From contig MU404084.1 of the NCBI GenBank assembly GCA_022695795.1, forward strand, positions 248,001-312,000: a stretch of 64,000 nucleotides of DNA. Reading direction: 5' to 3'. The notes below the pieces were generated by a model. That model made no database searches. It had not been told where the DNA came from and was given only the letters and a program-made list of their open reading frames with translations. Numbering within the stretch: position 1 is the first letter of the stretch; each line of letters opens with the position of its first letter. Shown here one piece after another: positions 36,799 to 48,542 of the stretch. The position numbers were made by a program, and so were the translations under genes. Origin of the DNA: Biscogniauxia marginata (lineage: Eukaryota; Ascomycota; Sordariomycetes; Xylariales; Xylariaceae).

Positions 36799-37187
36799 CA
36801 TCAGATGTTCCTCGTGGCTTCACATCCGCGGGGTATTTTGTACAGAGTACGTAGTCATAGGAGGTGCCAAAAGCATCTCCGCTCCGGGTTTTTATCATTC
36901 ATCATGAGAATATTTTTTATAGTGGTTAATTTGCATAATATATAAAGCCACTTAATTTGTTAGCTGGGTCAACTACAAACAGTCAATTATCCACATTGAC
37001 AGCCCGGACTTTAAATCAAAACGAAGACTTCGCCAAAGCCGCTTTGCGTTACCCTCGGAACAGTTCCGTCGCGGCAGAGATCTGCCAGAATTTGTTATCC
37101 CGTATGAATTCTAAATAGCACACGCTGCTTCTGGTGGCGTCCCGGTGGTCGCAGAAATGTATCCTCCCACTTCGGGCGGGAAGCTCA
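36799..37187. other. 3' flank of the SDR gene
   Basis: No gene recognised between the SDR stop and repeat copy B. Confidence 0.5.
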
Positions 37188-37300
37188 TTGACAGTTTCTT
37201 CATTTGCCATGCTCACTCTGAATGGCCTTCGGAAATGAAGTGCACGGGACATCGGATATATAGTACTTTGATTTCCTATATGATACCCCTGCGTACCTAT
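37188..37300 (+). repeat. Dispersed direct repeat, copy B
   Basis: Second copy of the ~115-bp repeat, 2.9 kb downstream of copy A. It is slightly richer in GC than copy A and has a 3-bp gap in the middle relative to it. On the minus strand it lies in an open frame (37252-37049) whose product is not recognised. Confidence 0.75.
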
Positions 37301-37557
37301 GACTCACTTGGAATGTCTTCCTCTAATCCGGCGATTAGAATATATACCAGGACGATATGACCAGTCCAACTTCGCAGCGTCTTGAAGGCGCAGCCCCTCT
37401 ACAAACCAGGATGGAGAGGATGGGGTTACAATGTCGTTCATGTCCAGTAACCTACCCCCGCGCCAAATCCTATCTCATAGAAGAAGTTAAAAAATTCTTG
37501 GGCGACGGCGATGTCAAGGCCTGTGTCGGGAACGTACTCGTAAATAATGGCCTAAGA

Positions 37558-37977
37558 CTAACTAACAGTGTTGAGTTCCCGGTTTATTGGTGGTTCCACG
37601 GGCGGGAGCAGAGCATTGTCAACCTTGAGCCACCCATAGCACCTGGAAAACGGAGGAAGCGGCGGCGGCGGCCCTTTTGACTTGGAGGCCGTTATTTGTG
37701 GTAACTTAGAGGCCGATATCTGCGGTGACTCGCGAGCCTCTTTACTAAAAGCTTCCAGGTTGGCTTTAGCACTGTCACGCGTTTTTGGTCCACGCGTGAT
37801 CGTAATAATTTGCCCTGGCTTTTCTTGAACTTTAGATATGACCGATCCAATTTTCTGGGCCAAGTCGACGGTACGTGATTCTGTTTTAAAAGGAAAAGTA
37901 TATGTCAAGTAGCAATTACCACCAAGAGAACGAATCCTTGGCAGTACCTCGGGAGCTCGCTGGGTTGTATGCCAGAA
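37558..37977 (-). pseudogene. Orphan exon-like fragment, family unknown
   Basis: An open minus frame from 37977 to 37558 (139 codons) follows a convincing intron 3' end: TACTAATC branch site about 20 nt before a CCCTAG acceptor at 37980-37978. The peptide begins FWHTTQRAPEVLPRIRSLGG, continues with SRTVDLAQKIGSVISKVQ and a Pro-rich tail. No start codon or confident upstream exon is found, so it looks like the last exon of a broken gene. The family is not recognised. Confidence 0.35.
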
Positions 37978-38640
37978 CTAGGGAAAAGGTGCAAAAAGGA
38001 GATTAGTATAGTTAATCTTGAGTCTGAAAACGGCCATACTTAATATGAGAATGGCATACGATCTTTATCGCAACAAGGCTATACTTGCCAACGCTAGCCA
38101 TATAAACATGTCCTTCCTCTCCGTGACCTATATACTAGAGCCATTTAATATCTTTTGCGGTACTAGGAAATCGGCGTAGTTTAGGGCATTTAAAAGTCTC
38201 TAGTGTCGTTGCAGGAGGCCTATCGAGAGGAGTATCATCGACAAAATCAGTTCTAATTCCGATCCTAGTCATCGTTAATTAAATCGTGTATTGGTAATAA
38301 GGTTACCTACCTAATCTGTATAAATAAAGACATGATAGTTGAAGAAGCATGTGGCTTTAACCGTAAATACCCATTGGTCCGTGCTTATTAAGACTAACAG
38401 CCAGGACTTAATTAAGGAAAAGTGCTATAACCAAGAATAATATTATAACCATTTTAAAAAATAACTTATAAATAATTTAATAAAATACTTGTTAATTTTC
38501 TTTTTAACTAAAATAAAATAGTTCCTATACAACTTGCAACTATGGGTTCGGCTAGAACGTAATGAATCGCACCACGATACTCCTCGAAATTGAAGCTTAT
38601 ATAGGGAGTTTCTATTATATAAACAGTCCTCATTGATATC
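37978..38640. other. Extremely AT-rich spacer
   Basis: Especially 38270-38560, where A and T dominate almost completely. It abuts the GC-rich HAD gene without transition. No coding signal. Confidence 0.6.
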
Positions 38641-39751
38641 TTATATCTTCGCCTTTGTGCCTCCAATATTTGGCTTGATGGGTATTCTAGGATGATCTCC
38701 AGCCAATTTCAAACCGGTGATAGTTCCGAGCTCGTCAACCGCCTCGAACGCCTTCCCCAGGGGTACTTTGACGGTCCGGAAACCTAGCCGCCTTCCACCC
38801 TTTAAGTTCTCCCCGATGTCATCTAAAAAGACGATCTCCTCAGGTCCCACGCCTTCACTCCACCCCAGCAGCCTCCCCCTTCTCCCGTCATCGTCGTCGG
38901 CATGCGCCCTCGCGTACCTGTCTACCTCGCGCAGCGCGTACTCGTACATGCGCGGATCCGGCTTCCGCAGGCCAACGTGCGCCGACGACACGAAGACGTC
39001 GAAGAGGCGACGCACGGGGTCGGCGCCGAAGAAGTCCGCCCGGTGCAGCGGGTGCCCCGGCGGGAAGATCACCGTGTTGCTCAGGGCGGCGAGGATGAAT
39101 CGTCCGCTCTCCCGTAACCGGCGCACTATAAAAGGGGGGGAGTCAGTAATTGCCTTTCTTAGGGGGTATAAGTCTCGAATTTACATACGCGCTGGGTACA
39201 TCCAGGGATCCGGCACGGTCGACGCGGTCATCATGTCGTTGAACAGCCATTTTCCATCGAGCTTCGGCAAGGGCGGAACCTCCTTCGGCAGATTGTCTAG
39301 GTCTTTCGCCTGTTGCGCCCGGTAGAAGGCCGCCCAGCGCGCCGAGTCGTGCAGGTCCTGGTTGAATCCCGCGAAGAAGGCGTCGTCTAGGGGGATCTCG
39401 CCGCGCTCGAGTCTGTGCCAGAACCCATTGGGTGCGGTCTTGGAGAGCGAGTAGTTGACCCACCCTGGTGGTATACCGAGACTAAGCTCATAGTCTAGTA
39501 TAGACTGGAAAGGAGAGATGACCTAGGTTCATGTTAGCTCTAAGTTCAACTAAGTTAACTGCTTCACTGAGGATGTGAGAATAGGAGAGATGACGTCTCA
39601 GTTCTACTTAGTTTTATTGATAGAAGCAAGGGAGATGTAAAAATTTTCGGGAAGGTTCAGGTATTTTCAACACATGACAGTCACACATCAGACTTACACA
39701 GACACCCCCGATATCAAAAAGGATAACTTTTGGAGGTTTTTGCGCTGCCAT
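38641..39751 (-). CDS. HAD-superfamily hydrolase (sEH N-domain type)
   Basis: Three exons (39751-39698, 39522-39189, 39125-38641; introns 175 and 63 nt) encode 290 aa. HAD motifs in order: FDIGGV with the nucleophile Asp 13, the Ser/Thr motif in AALSNTV, the motif III lysine in RKPDPRMYEYAL, and acidic motif IV in VFLDDIGEN. The layout matches the fungal group related to the phosphatase domain of soluble epoxide hydrolase and ACAD10. The second motif I aspartate is Gly, as is usual in this group. Likely a small-molecule phosphatase; the substrate is unknown. The middle of the gene is GC-rich. It is head to head with RPL5, sharing a 474-bp promoter region. Confidence 0.86.
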
Positions 39752-40225
39752 GTTAGGATCTCGTTACGTCAAAGTTAATGCTCCGAAAATTTAAAAGCTT
39801 AGTAGGGCCTAGTCTATCATCTAAACTTGTGCTTGGAATGTCTCAGCATCTCCATTGTATATTTGAGAATGTAGAAGAATTCCATATAAGTAGAGATGGT
39901 GATAAGGGGAAGTCAGCAATAGACACGCTAAGGTCGGGACTAATGCGGGAGAAGCCTCGGCTACGAAGGGGGAGCTCTCGTCATGCCCCACATGAAGGTA
40001 ATTAGGAGGTGGTCTGTGCATGGATTTCCCTTCTTGGCTAGTGGGGTCGTCGTCACCCACCAAAGTGCCTTACCAGATTGAGGGTTGGTCAAGCGAATTT
40101 TCGCACACATGCAGTAAAAAAAAACCCTAAAGCCCACCATTTCCGCTTTCACCTTTCCCTTCCATCAACTCCAGATCTCTCGACCGAACTGCTGATACCG
40201 TTCACCATCAGCATAATCAGTCAAG
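39752..40225. promoter_or_regulatory. Shared promoter region HAD hydrolase / RPL5
   Basis: 474 bp between divergent start codons. The RPL5 side ends in a pyrimidine-rich leader (about 40140-40200), usual for ribosomal protein mRNAs. Confidence 0.6.
40122..40130 (+). promoter_or_regulatory. Telobox (AAACCCTAA) upstream of RPL5
   Basis: AAACCCTAA about 96 nt before the RPL5 start codon. In several ascomycetes this telomere-repeat-like box in ribosomal protein promoters binds Tbf1/Myb-type factors. The sequence is seen; its use here is inferred. Confidence 0.55.
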
Positions 40226-41354
40226 ATGGTGAGTCGAATTCGAGATAGAAGGATTTATTTATGCCATTATCATTGCAATGCTAGAAATGGCGAATATTGC
40301 AATTGATCGCGAGAGTCCATGCAAGATGCTTCGGAGGCGACCAAATATCTGAAGCGCAAATTGCTGACTCGAGGGAATCTCTATAGGCCTTCAACAAGCT
40401 GATCAAGAGTAGTGCGTACTACAGGTGAGTAGCATCATCAAACAAAGCAATCCCGATCTCTACCGCTGCTGACTTCCTTTCCACAGCCGCTTCCAGACCA
40501 AGTACAAGCGCCGCCGCCAGGGCAAGACCGACTACTACGCCCGTAAGCGATTGATCACCCAGGCCAAGAACAAGTACAATGCCCCCAAGTACCGACTGGT
40601 CGTCCGCTTCACGAACCGCGACATCATTCTGCAGATTGTCACCTCGGAGATCTCTGGTGACAAGGTCTTCGCCGCCGCCTATGCCCACGAACTGAAGGCC
40701 TACGGCATCGAGCACGGTCTCACCAACTGGGCTGCCGCCTACTCTACCGGCCTTCTCCTCGCCCGCCGTGTCCTGAAGAAGCTTGGCCTCGACGAGACCT
40801 TCAAGGGTGTTGAGGAGCCCGATGGAGAGTACACCCTGACGGAGGCTGCCGAAGATGAGGACGGTGACGAGCGCCGCCCCTTCAAGGCCCACCTCGACGT
40901 CGGTCTTCACCGAACTTCTACCGGTGCCCGTATCTTCGGTGCCATGAAGGGTGCCTCTGACGGCGGTATCCTGATCCCCCACTCCGAGAACCGATTCCCC
41001 GGTTTCGACATGGAGAGCGAGGAGCTCGATGCTGAGACCCTGAAGAAGTACATCTACGCTGGTCATGTTGCCGAGTACATGGAGACCCTCGCCGATGATG
41101 ACGAGGAGCGCTACAAGAGCCAGTTCCAGAAGTACCTCGATGACGACCTCGAGGCCGATGGTCTGGAGGAACTGTACACCGAGGCTCATGCCGCCATCCG
41201 AGAGGACCCCTTCAAGAAGGTCGAGGGTGCTGGCCCCAAGAAGAGCAAAGATGAGTGGAAGGCAGAGTCCAAGAAATACAGGGCGGTCAAGTCTACCAAG
41301 GCTGAGAGGGATGAGAGAGTAAAGGCCAAGATGGCTGCGCTCCGTGAGGAATAA
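40226..41354 (+). CDS. RPL5: 60S ribosomal protein L5 (uL18)
   Basis: Exon 1 is only the ATG (40226-40228); exon 2 40387-40424 and exon 3 40487-41354 complete 302 aa, the normal eukaryotic L5 length. The start MAFNKLIKSSAYYSRFQTKY is assembled across both introns, and RRRQGKTDYYARKRL, HGLTNWAAAY and DGGILIPHSENRFPGF are hallmark L5 segments. L5 binds 5S rRNA with L11 and joins it to the large ribosomal subunit. The 158-nt first intron immediately after the start codon is common among fungal ribosomal protein genes. Codon choice is strongly C-ending, as expected for a highly expressed gene. Confidence 0.97.
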
Positions 41355-43596
41355 ATGGTTGGCATGGCATGAAAAGGATATCACCTCATTCGTCATTTAC
41401 GGTTGTCTTCTGGCATGAGGAGTTCATAGGAAGGGCTCAGTTTCGACAGGCTACTAAACGAGATAATGAAGTTTATGCTCTGTCACACTTTCACGTCCTG
41501 TAAATCCCTGTGCATCTCAGACAGAAGTACGTTCCCAGGGCAAGACAAACGTTGCAGAGCTTGTTTGCTCAAATCAGCCCTAGAATTACAATCAAACTCA
41601 TCGAGCAAAGTATTCAGAGTATTACGGATGGTGTTAGGTGACTAATTTTTAGTATCCACATTGGCGGATACAGTATTAGCACTGTAAAAGCAGGATAGTC
41701 TCACGTCTCTATAAAACTAATGAAAGATAAACCGACATCTTACACAGGTAGGTAGTTATACCTCTACTCATGCCGGTATCTCCGTGGGCGGTATTTAAAA
41801 TGTTTCATAGATATTATTCCTCAGGAAGCTATCCCGGTTACAATGTCATGTGCTATACATCTCTACATAGTGCAACATAATATCGGGGAGAGCAAGCCTG
41901 ATAGAAAGCTAGGTACTAAAGGGGCAACCCGATCGAGTACAGTGAAAGGAGTATTATAGTGAATACCTACTTACTAGAGAGCTAGGCTCGTGCACTTTCT
42001 ATGGTGTATAGGAGAAGAATGAATATTGTAGTATCACATGTCTAGATGCAGACTTATATGACCGTATAACACACTCCTTCCCTACGTGTGCAATTTATTC
42101 GCTAATTGCCTTCGAGATGAAGGCAATTAGTCGCCCAGATTTCGCTATTTGAACCTGTTCAGCTGGGACGGCGCTTCAGCTTTTAGGATTTTAAACATTT
42201 AAGCATCCCTTCTCGAATTGAATGACCTGATGGAATTCACGTTCTCTTACTTCATCTAGAAAGTAATACCTAATTAGTTCACGTTTGAAAAGTTTATCGC
42301 AGTTTAATGGAGTTGGTCCAAGATGTGCGAGTACAGTTCTTTTTGGACTCGATCGTTTGTCATGGACTAGGAACGACGGCATATAACTGCTCAAATAATA
42401 AGAGAAAAAAATCCATGTTTGCAATATTTGTCTTATTCCCATGGGATTTATTATGATTTTTCCCATTATGCCGATCGTAGTTATATTACTCCATGAACTA
42501 CCCGACGAAAACAAAAAGCTGTGGTATATGCCACTTCACTCGATACAACGCAAAGGAGCTAATCGCTTAATATAACACATACGTTCTGTTTCCAATTGCC
42601 TTGAGCGTTGGCGTGGGACTATGGTAGGTTTAATCTGTCCTATGTGTCGCGAACGAGGTCGTACGATCGGACATTGTAGATCGAACGGATGCTTCCAATC
42701 TCCTCGTTGTGGTGATATCGGTGTGAATATCAAGGAAGATCCATTAGAGAATATAGGCGAACCCCCATGGATAGAATATGCCAAATGGGTGGGGCAAAGT
42801 AGTGTTCAGGTATACATTACTCCGAATAAGTGGTTTCCTATTTGCATAATACTCACCATTCCCGTATAGCACACCAGCTGTTGTAACCCTCGATACAACT
42901 AACGTACAGTGCCTTGCTAGGTGGTCTTGCATGTACAATACCTTGCCTAGTGGAAGCATCTGATGGAGTTGTGTATGATGGATGGCATGCTCATGAAGAG
43001 GAGTTGAAAAAAAGTGCTTAAGAGATCGGTATGTGCTTGCACACGTTGAAAGTGAATTTACGAAGCCCGGCGAGGCTCCGCTGGTAGTTCAATGCGGCTC
43101 TTTCGAACAAGGATCCAGAACTGTAATCCCTAGGTAGATAGTCACTTAATTTCTCCAATGCTCCGAATACATTGAGTTTACGAAAGGAAACCTGGCATTT
43201 TGTTAAGATAAAAAGTGTTTAAGGCATTTAGACAGCAGATTCCCATTACGACGGTACGAGTTGATTGTTTTGGTTAATATAAATTGAGCCTACGTCCACC
43301 AGCCCCCATGGTGATCGCTTTCAGCTATTCCTTATGTCTAATCTAACCGAAGATTACGTAGGTAGTAGTAACCTTTGCATTTTTTTCTTGCATCCTTTCA
43401 CTGGTTGATAGTGCCCTTGCTACATAGTACATCACACGCTGGCCAATACTACCAATAATCTTACTCACAGTTCACAACTATATATTAACTTGGTCGGTCC
43501 CTGTCTCCCCAGGCTAGGCATATAATATCAACGACCACTTTAAGTACTTAGAGTTAAGTAAGGTCTTGCCAGCTAGAACCGCTCTTGTCTAAGAAA
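41355..43596. other. AT-rich intergenic region
   Basis: 2.2 kb without a convincing gene. An 82-codon plus frame at 42621-42866 starts with a cysteine-bearing stretch (CPMCRERGRTIGHC) but has no support beyond that. Confidence 0.5.
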
Positions 43597-44879
43597 ATGG
43601 GCATCGGTGGCGTATTGAATAATTATCAACAGAGGGCCTACTTCGTTATAGCCATAGTATTTACACCGCTCTCCATTCTAGCCGTCATTTTGAGGTTCTG
43701 GGCCACTAAGCGTGCTGGTCGGAGGCTTCATATCGAAGATTGGCTTGCCCTGCTCTCCTTAGCTATCTATCTCACCCTTGGTGGTGTAAATATGGCCAGT
43801 ACGTCCATGGCTGCTTCAAAAAATCGTTTGCTAGAGAGCTCTTCTAATTATATTATTCCTAAGATTTAAATGTCGCAAATGGCCGAGATGCGTTCGTGCT
43901 ACTGAAGACGCCAAAGGATTTCGCCATCGTACGCAAGGTACTCGTCAACGTGCTATCAATCGTGTCTAAGTTAAAAAGGATGCTAATATAGGTTACTGTA
44001 ATATTCCTAGCTCATCTATGCTGCACTTTGGACCTACTTCTGGCAACAGCTCTTCGCCAAATTCAGTATCATAGCCCTTTATCGCCGGCTCTTCTGGGTC
44101 AACCCGAGATTTTTATGGTGCATCAACGCTCTGATAGTCTATCACATCGCATGGATTGTCGTGGTTAGCGTTATGCTAGGCTTTCAATGCCAACCCTTAG
44201 ACAAGTTCTGGAACCCTGACCTCCCGGGCCAGTGTATCCAAGTGGGCACATTGATTGCCGTGGCGGAGAGCATCAACTCACTAGGTGACTTCTTCCTCGT
44301 TGCGCTCGCTGTGGCTATGGTCGGGTCCCTTCAGGTGTCCGGCACCACGAAACGAAAACTCACCGTCGTTTTTGGATTGGGTGTCCTAGCAGGCGTTTTC
44401 GGGTTTGTCAAAATCGGCATGTCCTTTGACAGTAATGCGACCTGTGAGTAGCTAGTTGTCAAAGCCTCCCTATCAGAATTCAAAGGGCCTCTGCTAATCT
44501 TATATGTCCCCTGGAAGACGTATTCACTTTGGTAGCGTTATGGTCTAATGTCCAGGCAGGGGTGGGTATTATATGCTGCTGCGCTCCTGTATACAAACCC
44601 ATACTCCCGGCTCCAGGGTTCTGGATGCGCCTTACGTCGAAAGTCAGTTTCTCAGGCCTACGACACAGAAAATCGCTATTGAATCAATATCAAGGCTCTT
44701 ACACCCAGCCGAGCGACCAGGACCACCAACAGTATTGGCTGCAGGGCGGGGATAGTAGCTCTAGGGGGCTTGTCAGGCCAGAAACGCAAGGGGGCAACTT
44801 CGGGTGGACTGTCGGTGACGAAAATTTGTACCCTATGAATGCTGTACAGTCTCAAAGGGACGTCGATGTTACTCTATAA
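43597..44879 (+). CDS. Fungal rhodopsin-like 7-TM membrane protein
   Basis: Four exons (43597-43798, 43864-43937, 44011-44443, 44518-44879) give 356 aa. The order of segments is that of the fungal integral membrane family PF20684: an N-terminal helix, RFWATKRAGRRLHIEDWLAL (arginine-rich loop then D-W), a central FAKFSIIALYRRLFW motif, FQCQPLDKFWNPDLPGQCI with paired extracellular cysteines, and helices to about residue 270 followed by a polar cytoplasmic tail. There are about seven predicted helices. The role of the family is unsettled; members occur in many accessory loci. Two of the three introns end in AAG, a less favoured acceptor. No retinal-binding lysine was identified, and this family is not expected to bind retinal. 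Confidence 0.82.
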
Positions 44880-45376
44880 AACTTCAGGGTACAACAGGAG
44901 AGCAGAATAATTTCCGGCCAATCTAGGCAAAGAGTTCCGGCTTTCGAGGTTGGGCACATTTGATAGGTAAAAAAGCAGCGGTCAACTTCGGCCTCCAATT
45001 TGGAGTAAGCTGCGTTGCAGGCGGTATTATAACTTGTGCCAGATGATTGGAAGCCTCGCTACCGTATCGCAGGATGTGTTACACGTTGAAGACATCTGTC
45101 TCACGCACTGCCGATCGCATCGTTTCTTCTCCAATCCTCCACTAAGTGATATCTCACGGCCGCTGGCGCTGGCCTCCTTGCGTCGTAGCCCGGATATAAT
45201 CTATTTACAGCATTTGACCGTGCTACTCGGAATCTTGCCTGGGCTTCAGCCCTTTCAAGCCTTCAACCACTACGGGTATCTACATGACTACATACAAGCA
45301 TGTCTTTCAACTTCCACCGCTTGTCGCTCCAGACTGCACTGGATCAAGACCTTAGCACGATCGTGCTGGTAGCTGT
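44880..45376. other. Intergenic region
   Basis: Contains a 112-codon plus frame (45034-45372) of unknown character that I do not call. It probably includes the former promoter of the P450. Confidence 0.5.
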
Positions 45377-47414
45377 ATGAATATACCTGTCCTTGTGTCG
45401 CGTTGGCTTTCTCACGATCTTGATCCTTGATCACAGGTCTTGGCTTATGTAGGATCTCGGTGCATTTACCTTCTACACTTCCACCCCCTTTCCAAGTTTC
45501 CCGGCCCCAGGATTGCAGCCGTGTCTAATGTTTGGTACGCATACCATTGGTAAGAACACTGGCGAGATATACGGTAGTTCTAGCTAATGGCAAGACTAGG
45601 CTTTCTGGCAGATGGTGTGACAAGGGCTAATGGGCTTGGAATAATAATTCAATTTCGACTAATAATTTTCTTTGGTCTCAAGGGACTTAGGAGTCTAAGT
45701 TCATAGAAGAGTTCTGCCAGGAATTCTCTATCCTTTTATACCCAATCTGGCTGTCTGATGGCTTACCTCATCCTATGCATGTTGGTACCTATGAATCCAA
45801 CCTTAGTATCTACCCCCAATGACCTTCCTGCCATATGACTAACTGGTCTTGGCAGCTCTCAGGTGTCTGTCCGTGTGACAGATGGCCATGGTCTGTAGAA
45901 GCCGCACTCAAGAAATACGGTGGGCGCAAATCCATTAAATGCATATGTAGTGCTTATTAATAGCCTCATAGGCAATATCGTCCGAGTTGCACCAAATGAG
46001 CTTGTTTTTGGTGATCCTAGAGCCGCCGCAGGTAAGTCCCGGAGCTGCTTGGTCCATCTTCTGCTCCGAAGCTAGGCAAGAAGCCAACAGAATGCAGATA
46101 TCTATTCCTCTCACGATAAGAGCCTTGAAACATTCATCAAGACAGACATCCACGACTTCGCTAGAGACAAGGATGGCGGGCTTACCTGGTAGCAAGACCC
46201 CGTTAAACACCGACGAATAGCCAAACAGGTAGCACCGGCGTTCAGCCAGAAGGCAATCAGAGCGACGGACCCTATACTCCACCACTACGTCGACCTCTTC
46301 GTTGACAGGATGAAGGAGATTGGGGAAATGCAGGATGGTATCAGTCTCCCGACTTGGGTTCAATGGCTCGCCATGGACATCGCGGCTGACATGGCATATC
46401 ATCACCAAGTCGACTGCATGAGAGACGGTAAGCCATACTTGGGCATGCAACGCTCCAACCTTAGCACATTAACACAGCATAATTTTGACAGAAAAGAATT
46501 CGGCCTACCTAAGTGTCGTTCTCAGCTTTAACAAGTTCGCGACCATGACGCAAGTCTTGAGACGGTTCCCATGGCTCGGCTTCCTGCGATTCGCTGTCCT
46601 CCCGATTTCACTCGTGGGTAAGCTCATGGAGCTCAGGAAGGCCAGCCTAGAAGAGATGCACCGCCGACTGTCGTTCCAAGGGGCCACCGAGCACGTTGAT
46701 TACTTCGACCAGCTCGTTCCCACCGACGGTCACGTACCCGACGACCCGGAAGAGCTCCTCCACCTGTCTAAGATCTCGACGCAGCTCATGTTTGCCGGAT
46801 ACCTGCCGCCATCGGACTGGTATTACGGGACTTTCTTCCACCTGCTGCACAACCACGAGGTCCTCGAGGTCTTGACGCAGGAGATAAGAGCTGCCTTCAC
46901 CAGTTACGACGAGATCACGCCGAGCGCAGCGGTAGAATTGCCCTATCTCAATACCTGCATGAAAGAGGCACTCCGCCTCTTCAACACCAGCGCGCTCATC
47001 AACGGCATGCCCGTTTACTGCCCAGGCGCGGTCGTCGATGGGCATGTAATACCCCGCGGCACGACCTGTCAGTTCAGCGGCTTTTCCGTGGCGCGCAGTC
47101 CACGGTACTTCCGGGATCCCCTCCTGTACCGACCCCAGCGCTGGCTGGCTGCGGACCATAGCCTGCATGATGGCAGGTATTCCGGCGACCAGCTAGATGC
47201 GTTCGCGCCGTTTAGTCAGGGGCTGAGGATGTGCCTGGGGAAGGAGGTCGCGTGGTGGCAGGCCAGACTGGTTTTCGCCAAGGTCCTTTGGTCTTTTGAT
47301 GTGGAAATGCTCCCGGGTCAGAATGTAGATCTGGAGAAGAATCTTAAGGGTTGGGGGTATTGGGTTAAGCCTGAGCTGAGAGTTAGGTTTGTGGCTGTGG
47401 ATAGAAAGGGGTAG
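45377..47414 (+). pseudogene. Cytochrome P450 pseudogene, recently inactivated
   Basis: Five exon segments with intact splice sites: 45377-45549, 45600-45919 (interrupted), 45972-46031, 46098-46427, 46492-47414. They rebuild an ordinary fungal microsomal P450: [20 protein letters not shown] at the N-terminus, KKYGNIVRVAPNELVFGDPR, an ETFIKTDIHDF and DPVKHRRIAK region, KEALR (ExxR), YRPQRW, and the haem loop FSQGLRMCLG. Three lesions are seen: TGA at 45428-45430 in the membrane-anchor region, a 270-bp insertion at 45616-45885, and TAG at 46192-46194 within GGLTW(stop)QDPVKH. All downstream phases still agree. The usual I-helix AGxDT motif reads FAGYLPPSDW, so even the intact protein would have been atypical. 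Confidence 0.85.
45616..45885. mobile_element. 270-bp insertion in the P450, 7-bp target repeat
   Basis: The conserved segment WLSGRWPWSVEAALKKYG is split between Trp and Pro. CAGATGG occurs on both sides (45609-45615 and 45879-45885), as expected of a target-site duplication. No clear terminal inverted repeats or coding capacity are seen, so it may be a MITE-like or solo element, or a non-standard retained insertion. It cannot be removed cleanly as a GT-AG intron without shifting the frame. Confidence 0.5.
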
Positions 47415-48542
47415 GTTGCAAAAGTGATTATTATTCGTTGGGTCTCAAAAAACCTCCAATCCCAAGAACCTCTGTATAGATTACCTACTAATTATTGTAT
47501 ACACATGTCGGGGTAGATAATCGGAAGTAAGAGTCATAAATATCAGATTTATGTCACAGCTCGAAAAACTATATGACTCGCTCTCTGAGCACCCGATAAC
47601 TGCGGCCTAGCTAACTTATAGGACTAAATAGGCCTGCAAGGTCTATCTACGAGGTAGAATCAAGATTGAGTACGGCAAGTATTATCCTAAAATAATAGTA
47701 TTACTTGAATTATATATCTTGAGGATAATCCACAACAATATGATGGTGAGGTCATTAGAATGTTTCGCCCATCTGGTTCGAAGAAAGAATAATATGCTTA
47801 ACCTCGATTAATCACAGGTGATGGATGACTAGATACATAGGAGATGCCCTTGACTTTTATACTAATCCTTCCCTAACTAATTATTTAGGATAATCAAACT
47901 ACGCTGGCTATCCTTGGATAACACTAGATAGGTAGTTAAAGCTACCTAATTATCCACGGATATCAATATAGCTATAGTGTTTCAACTACCCATCGCGTGA
48001 TTACATGCTGTCGTCTTAATATTGTTCTTGTTCCGTATGCCGCTTTATATACTTAAATTCCTTAGTCCTATGCTGGGCCTATTAGTAGGCCTACTGGCTG
48101 TTCGTTAAAGGGGAACGGGGTGAGAGGGGTATGTGATCAAAATAGAGACGGTATCGTCCGGAGCAGGAGGTCCCGAGTGTTCGACGGTTCCGTTGTCCTT
48201 AATCCAGTGCTCTGGTGGTGGGACCACAATGAGTCATTCGTACTGAGTGTTTAATAAGCGTGTTTCAATTCTAGAACTAGAATAAGTACAATAAAAAGTA
48301 TGGATAAATCAATATTGCGATTTTAATTGTTTGCTCCTCGTACGCCCAGACAGATAAATAACCCGCTCTGGCCCAAGCGTGTTTGACCACAGCAGCTTTA
48401 TATCAAGACTGTACAACTCTCGTTACCTAGGTAGAGAGATCAATCTCTCCCTTCTACTTATCACGTTCCTGCGCACTGCAATCGGACACTTCTATCTACC
48501 AGGACAACATACCACCCACACATCGAGAGCCTGACCTCCACG
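47415..48542. other. AT-rich intergenic region
   Basis: No coding signal. The end (48400-48540) is a probable promoter for the Pro/Gln-rich protein. Confidence 0.5.

Noticed and set aside
40419..41396. 325-codon minus frame opposite RPL5
   Set aside because: It is the antisense shadow of the strongly biased RPL5 codons.
42621..42866. 82-codon plus frame with CPMCRERGRTIGHC
   Set aside because: Cysteine spacing is not continued, codon use is AT-rich like its surroundings, and no splice extension or family match is seen.
45034..45372. 112-codon plus frame before the P450
   Set aside because: No family features; probably a chance frame in the former promoter.
36049..47414. A single biosynthetic gene cluster formed by SDR, HAD, rhodopsin-like protein and P450
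   Set aside because: RPL5 lies in the middle, spacers are long, directions alternate, two members are broken and there is no backbone synthase.
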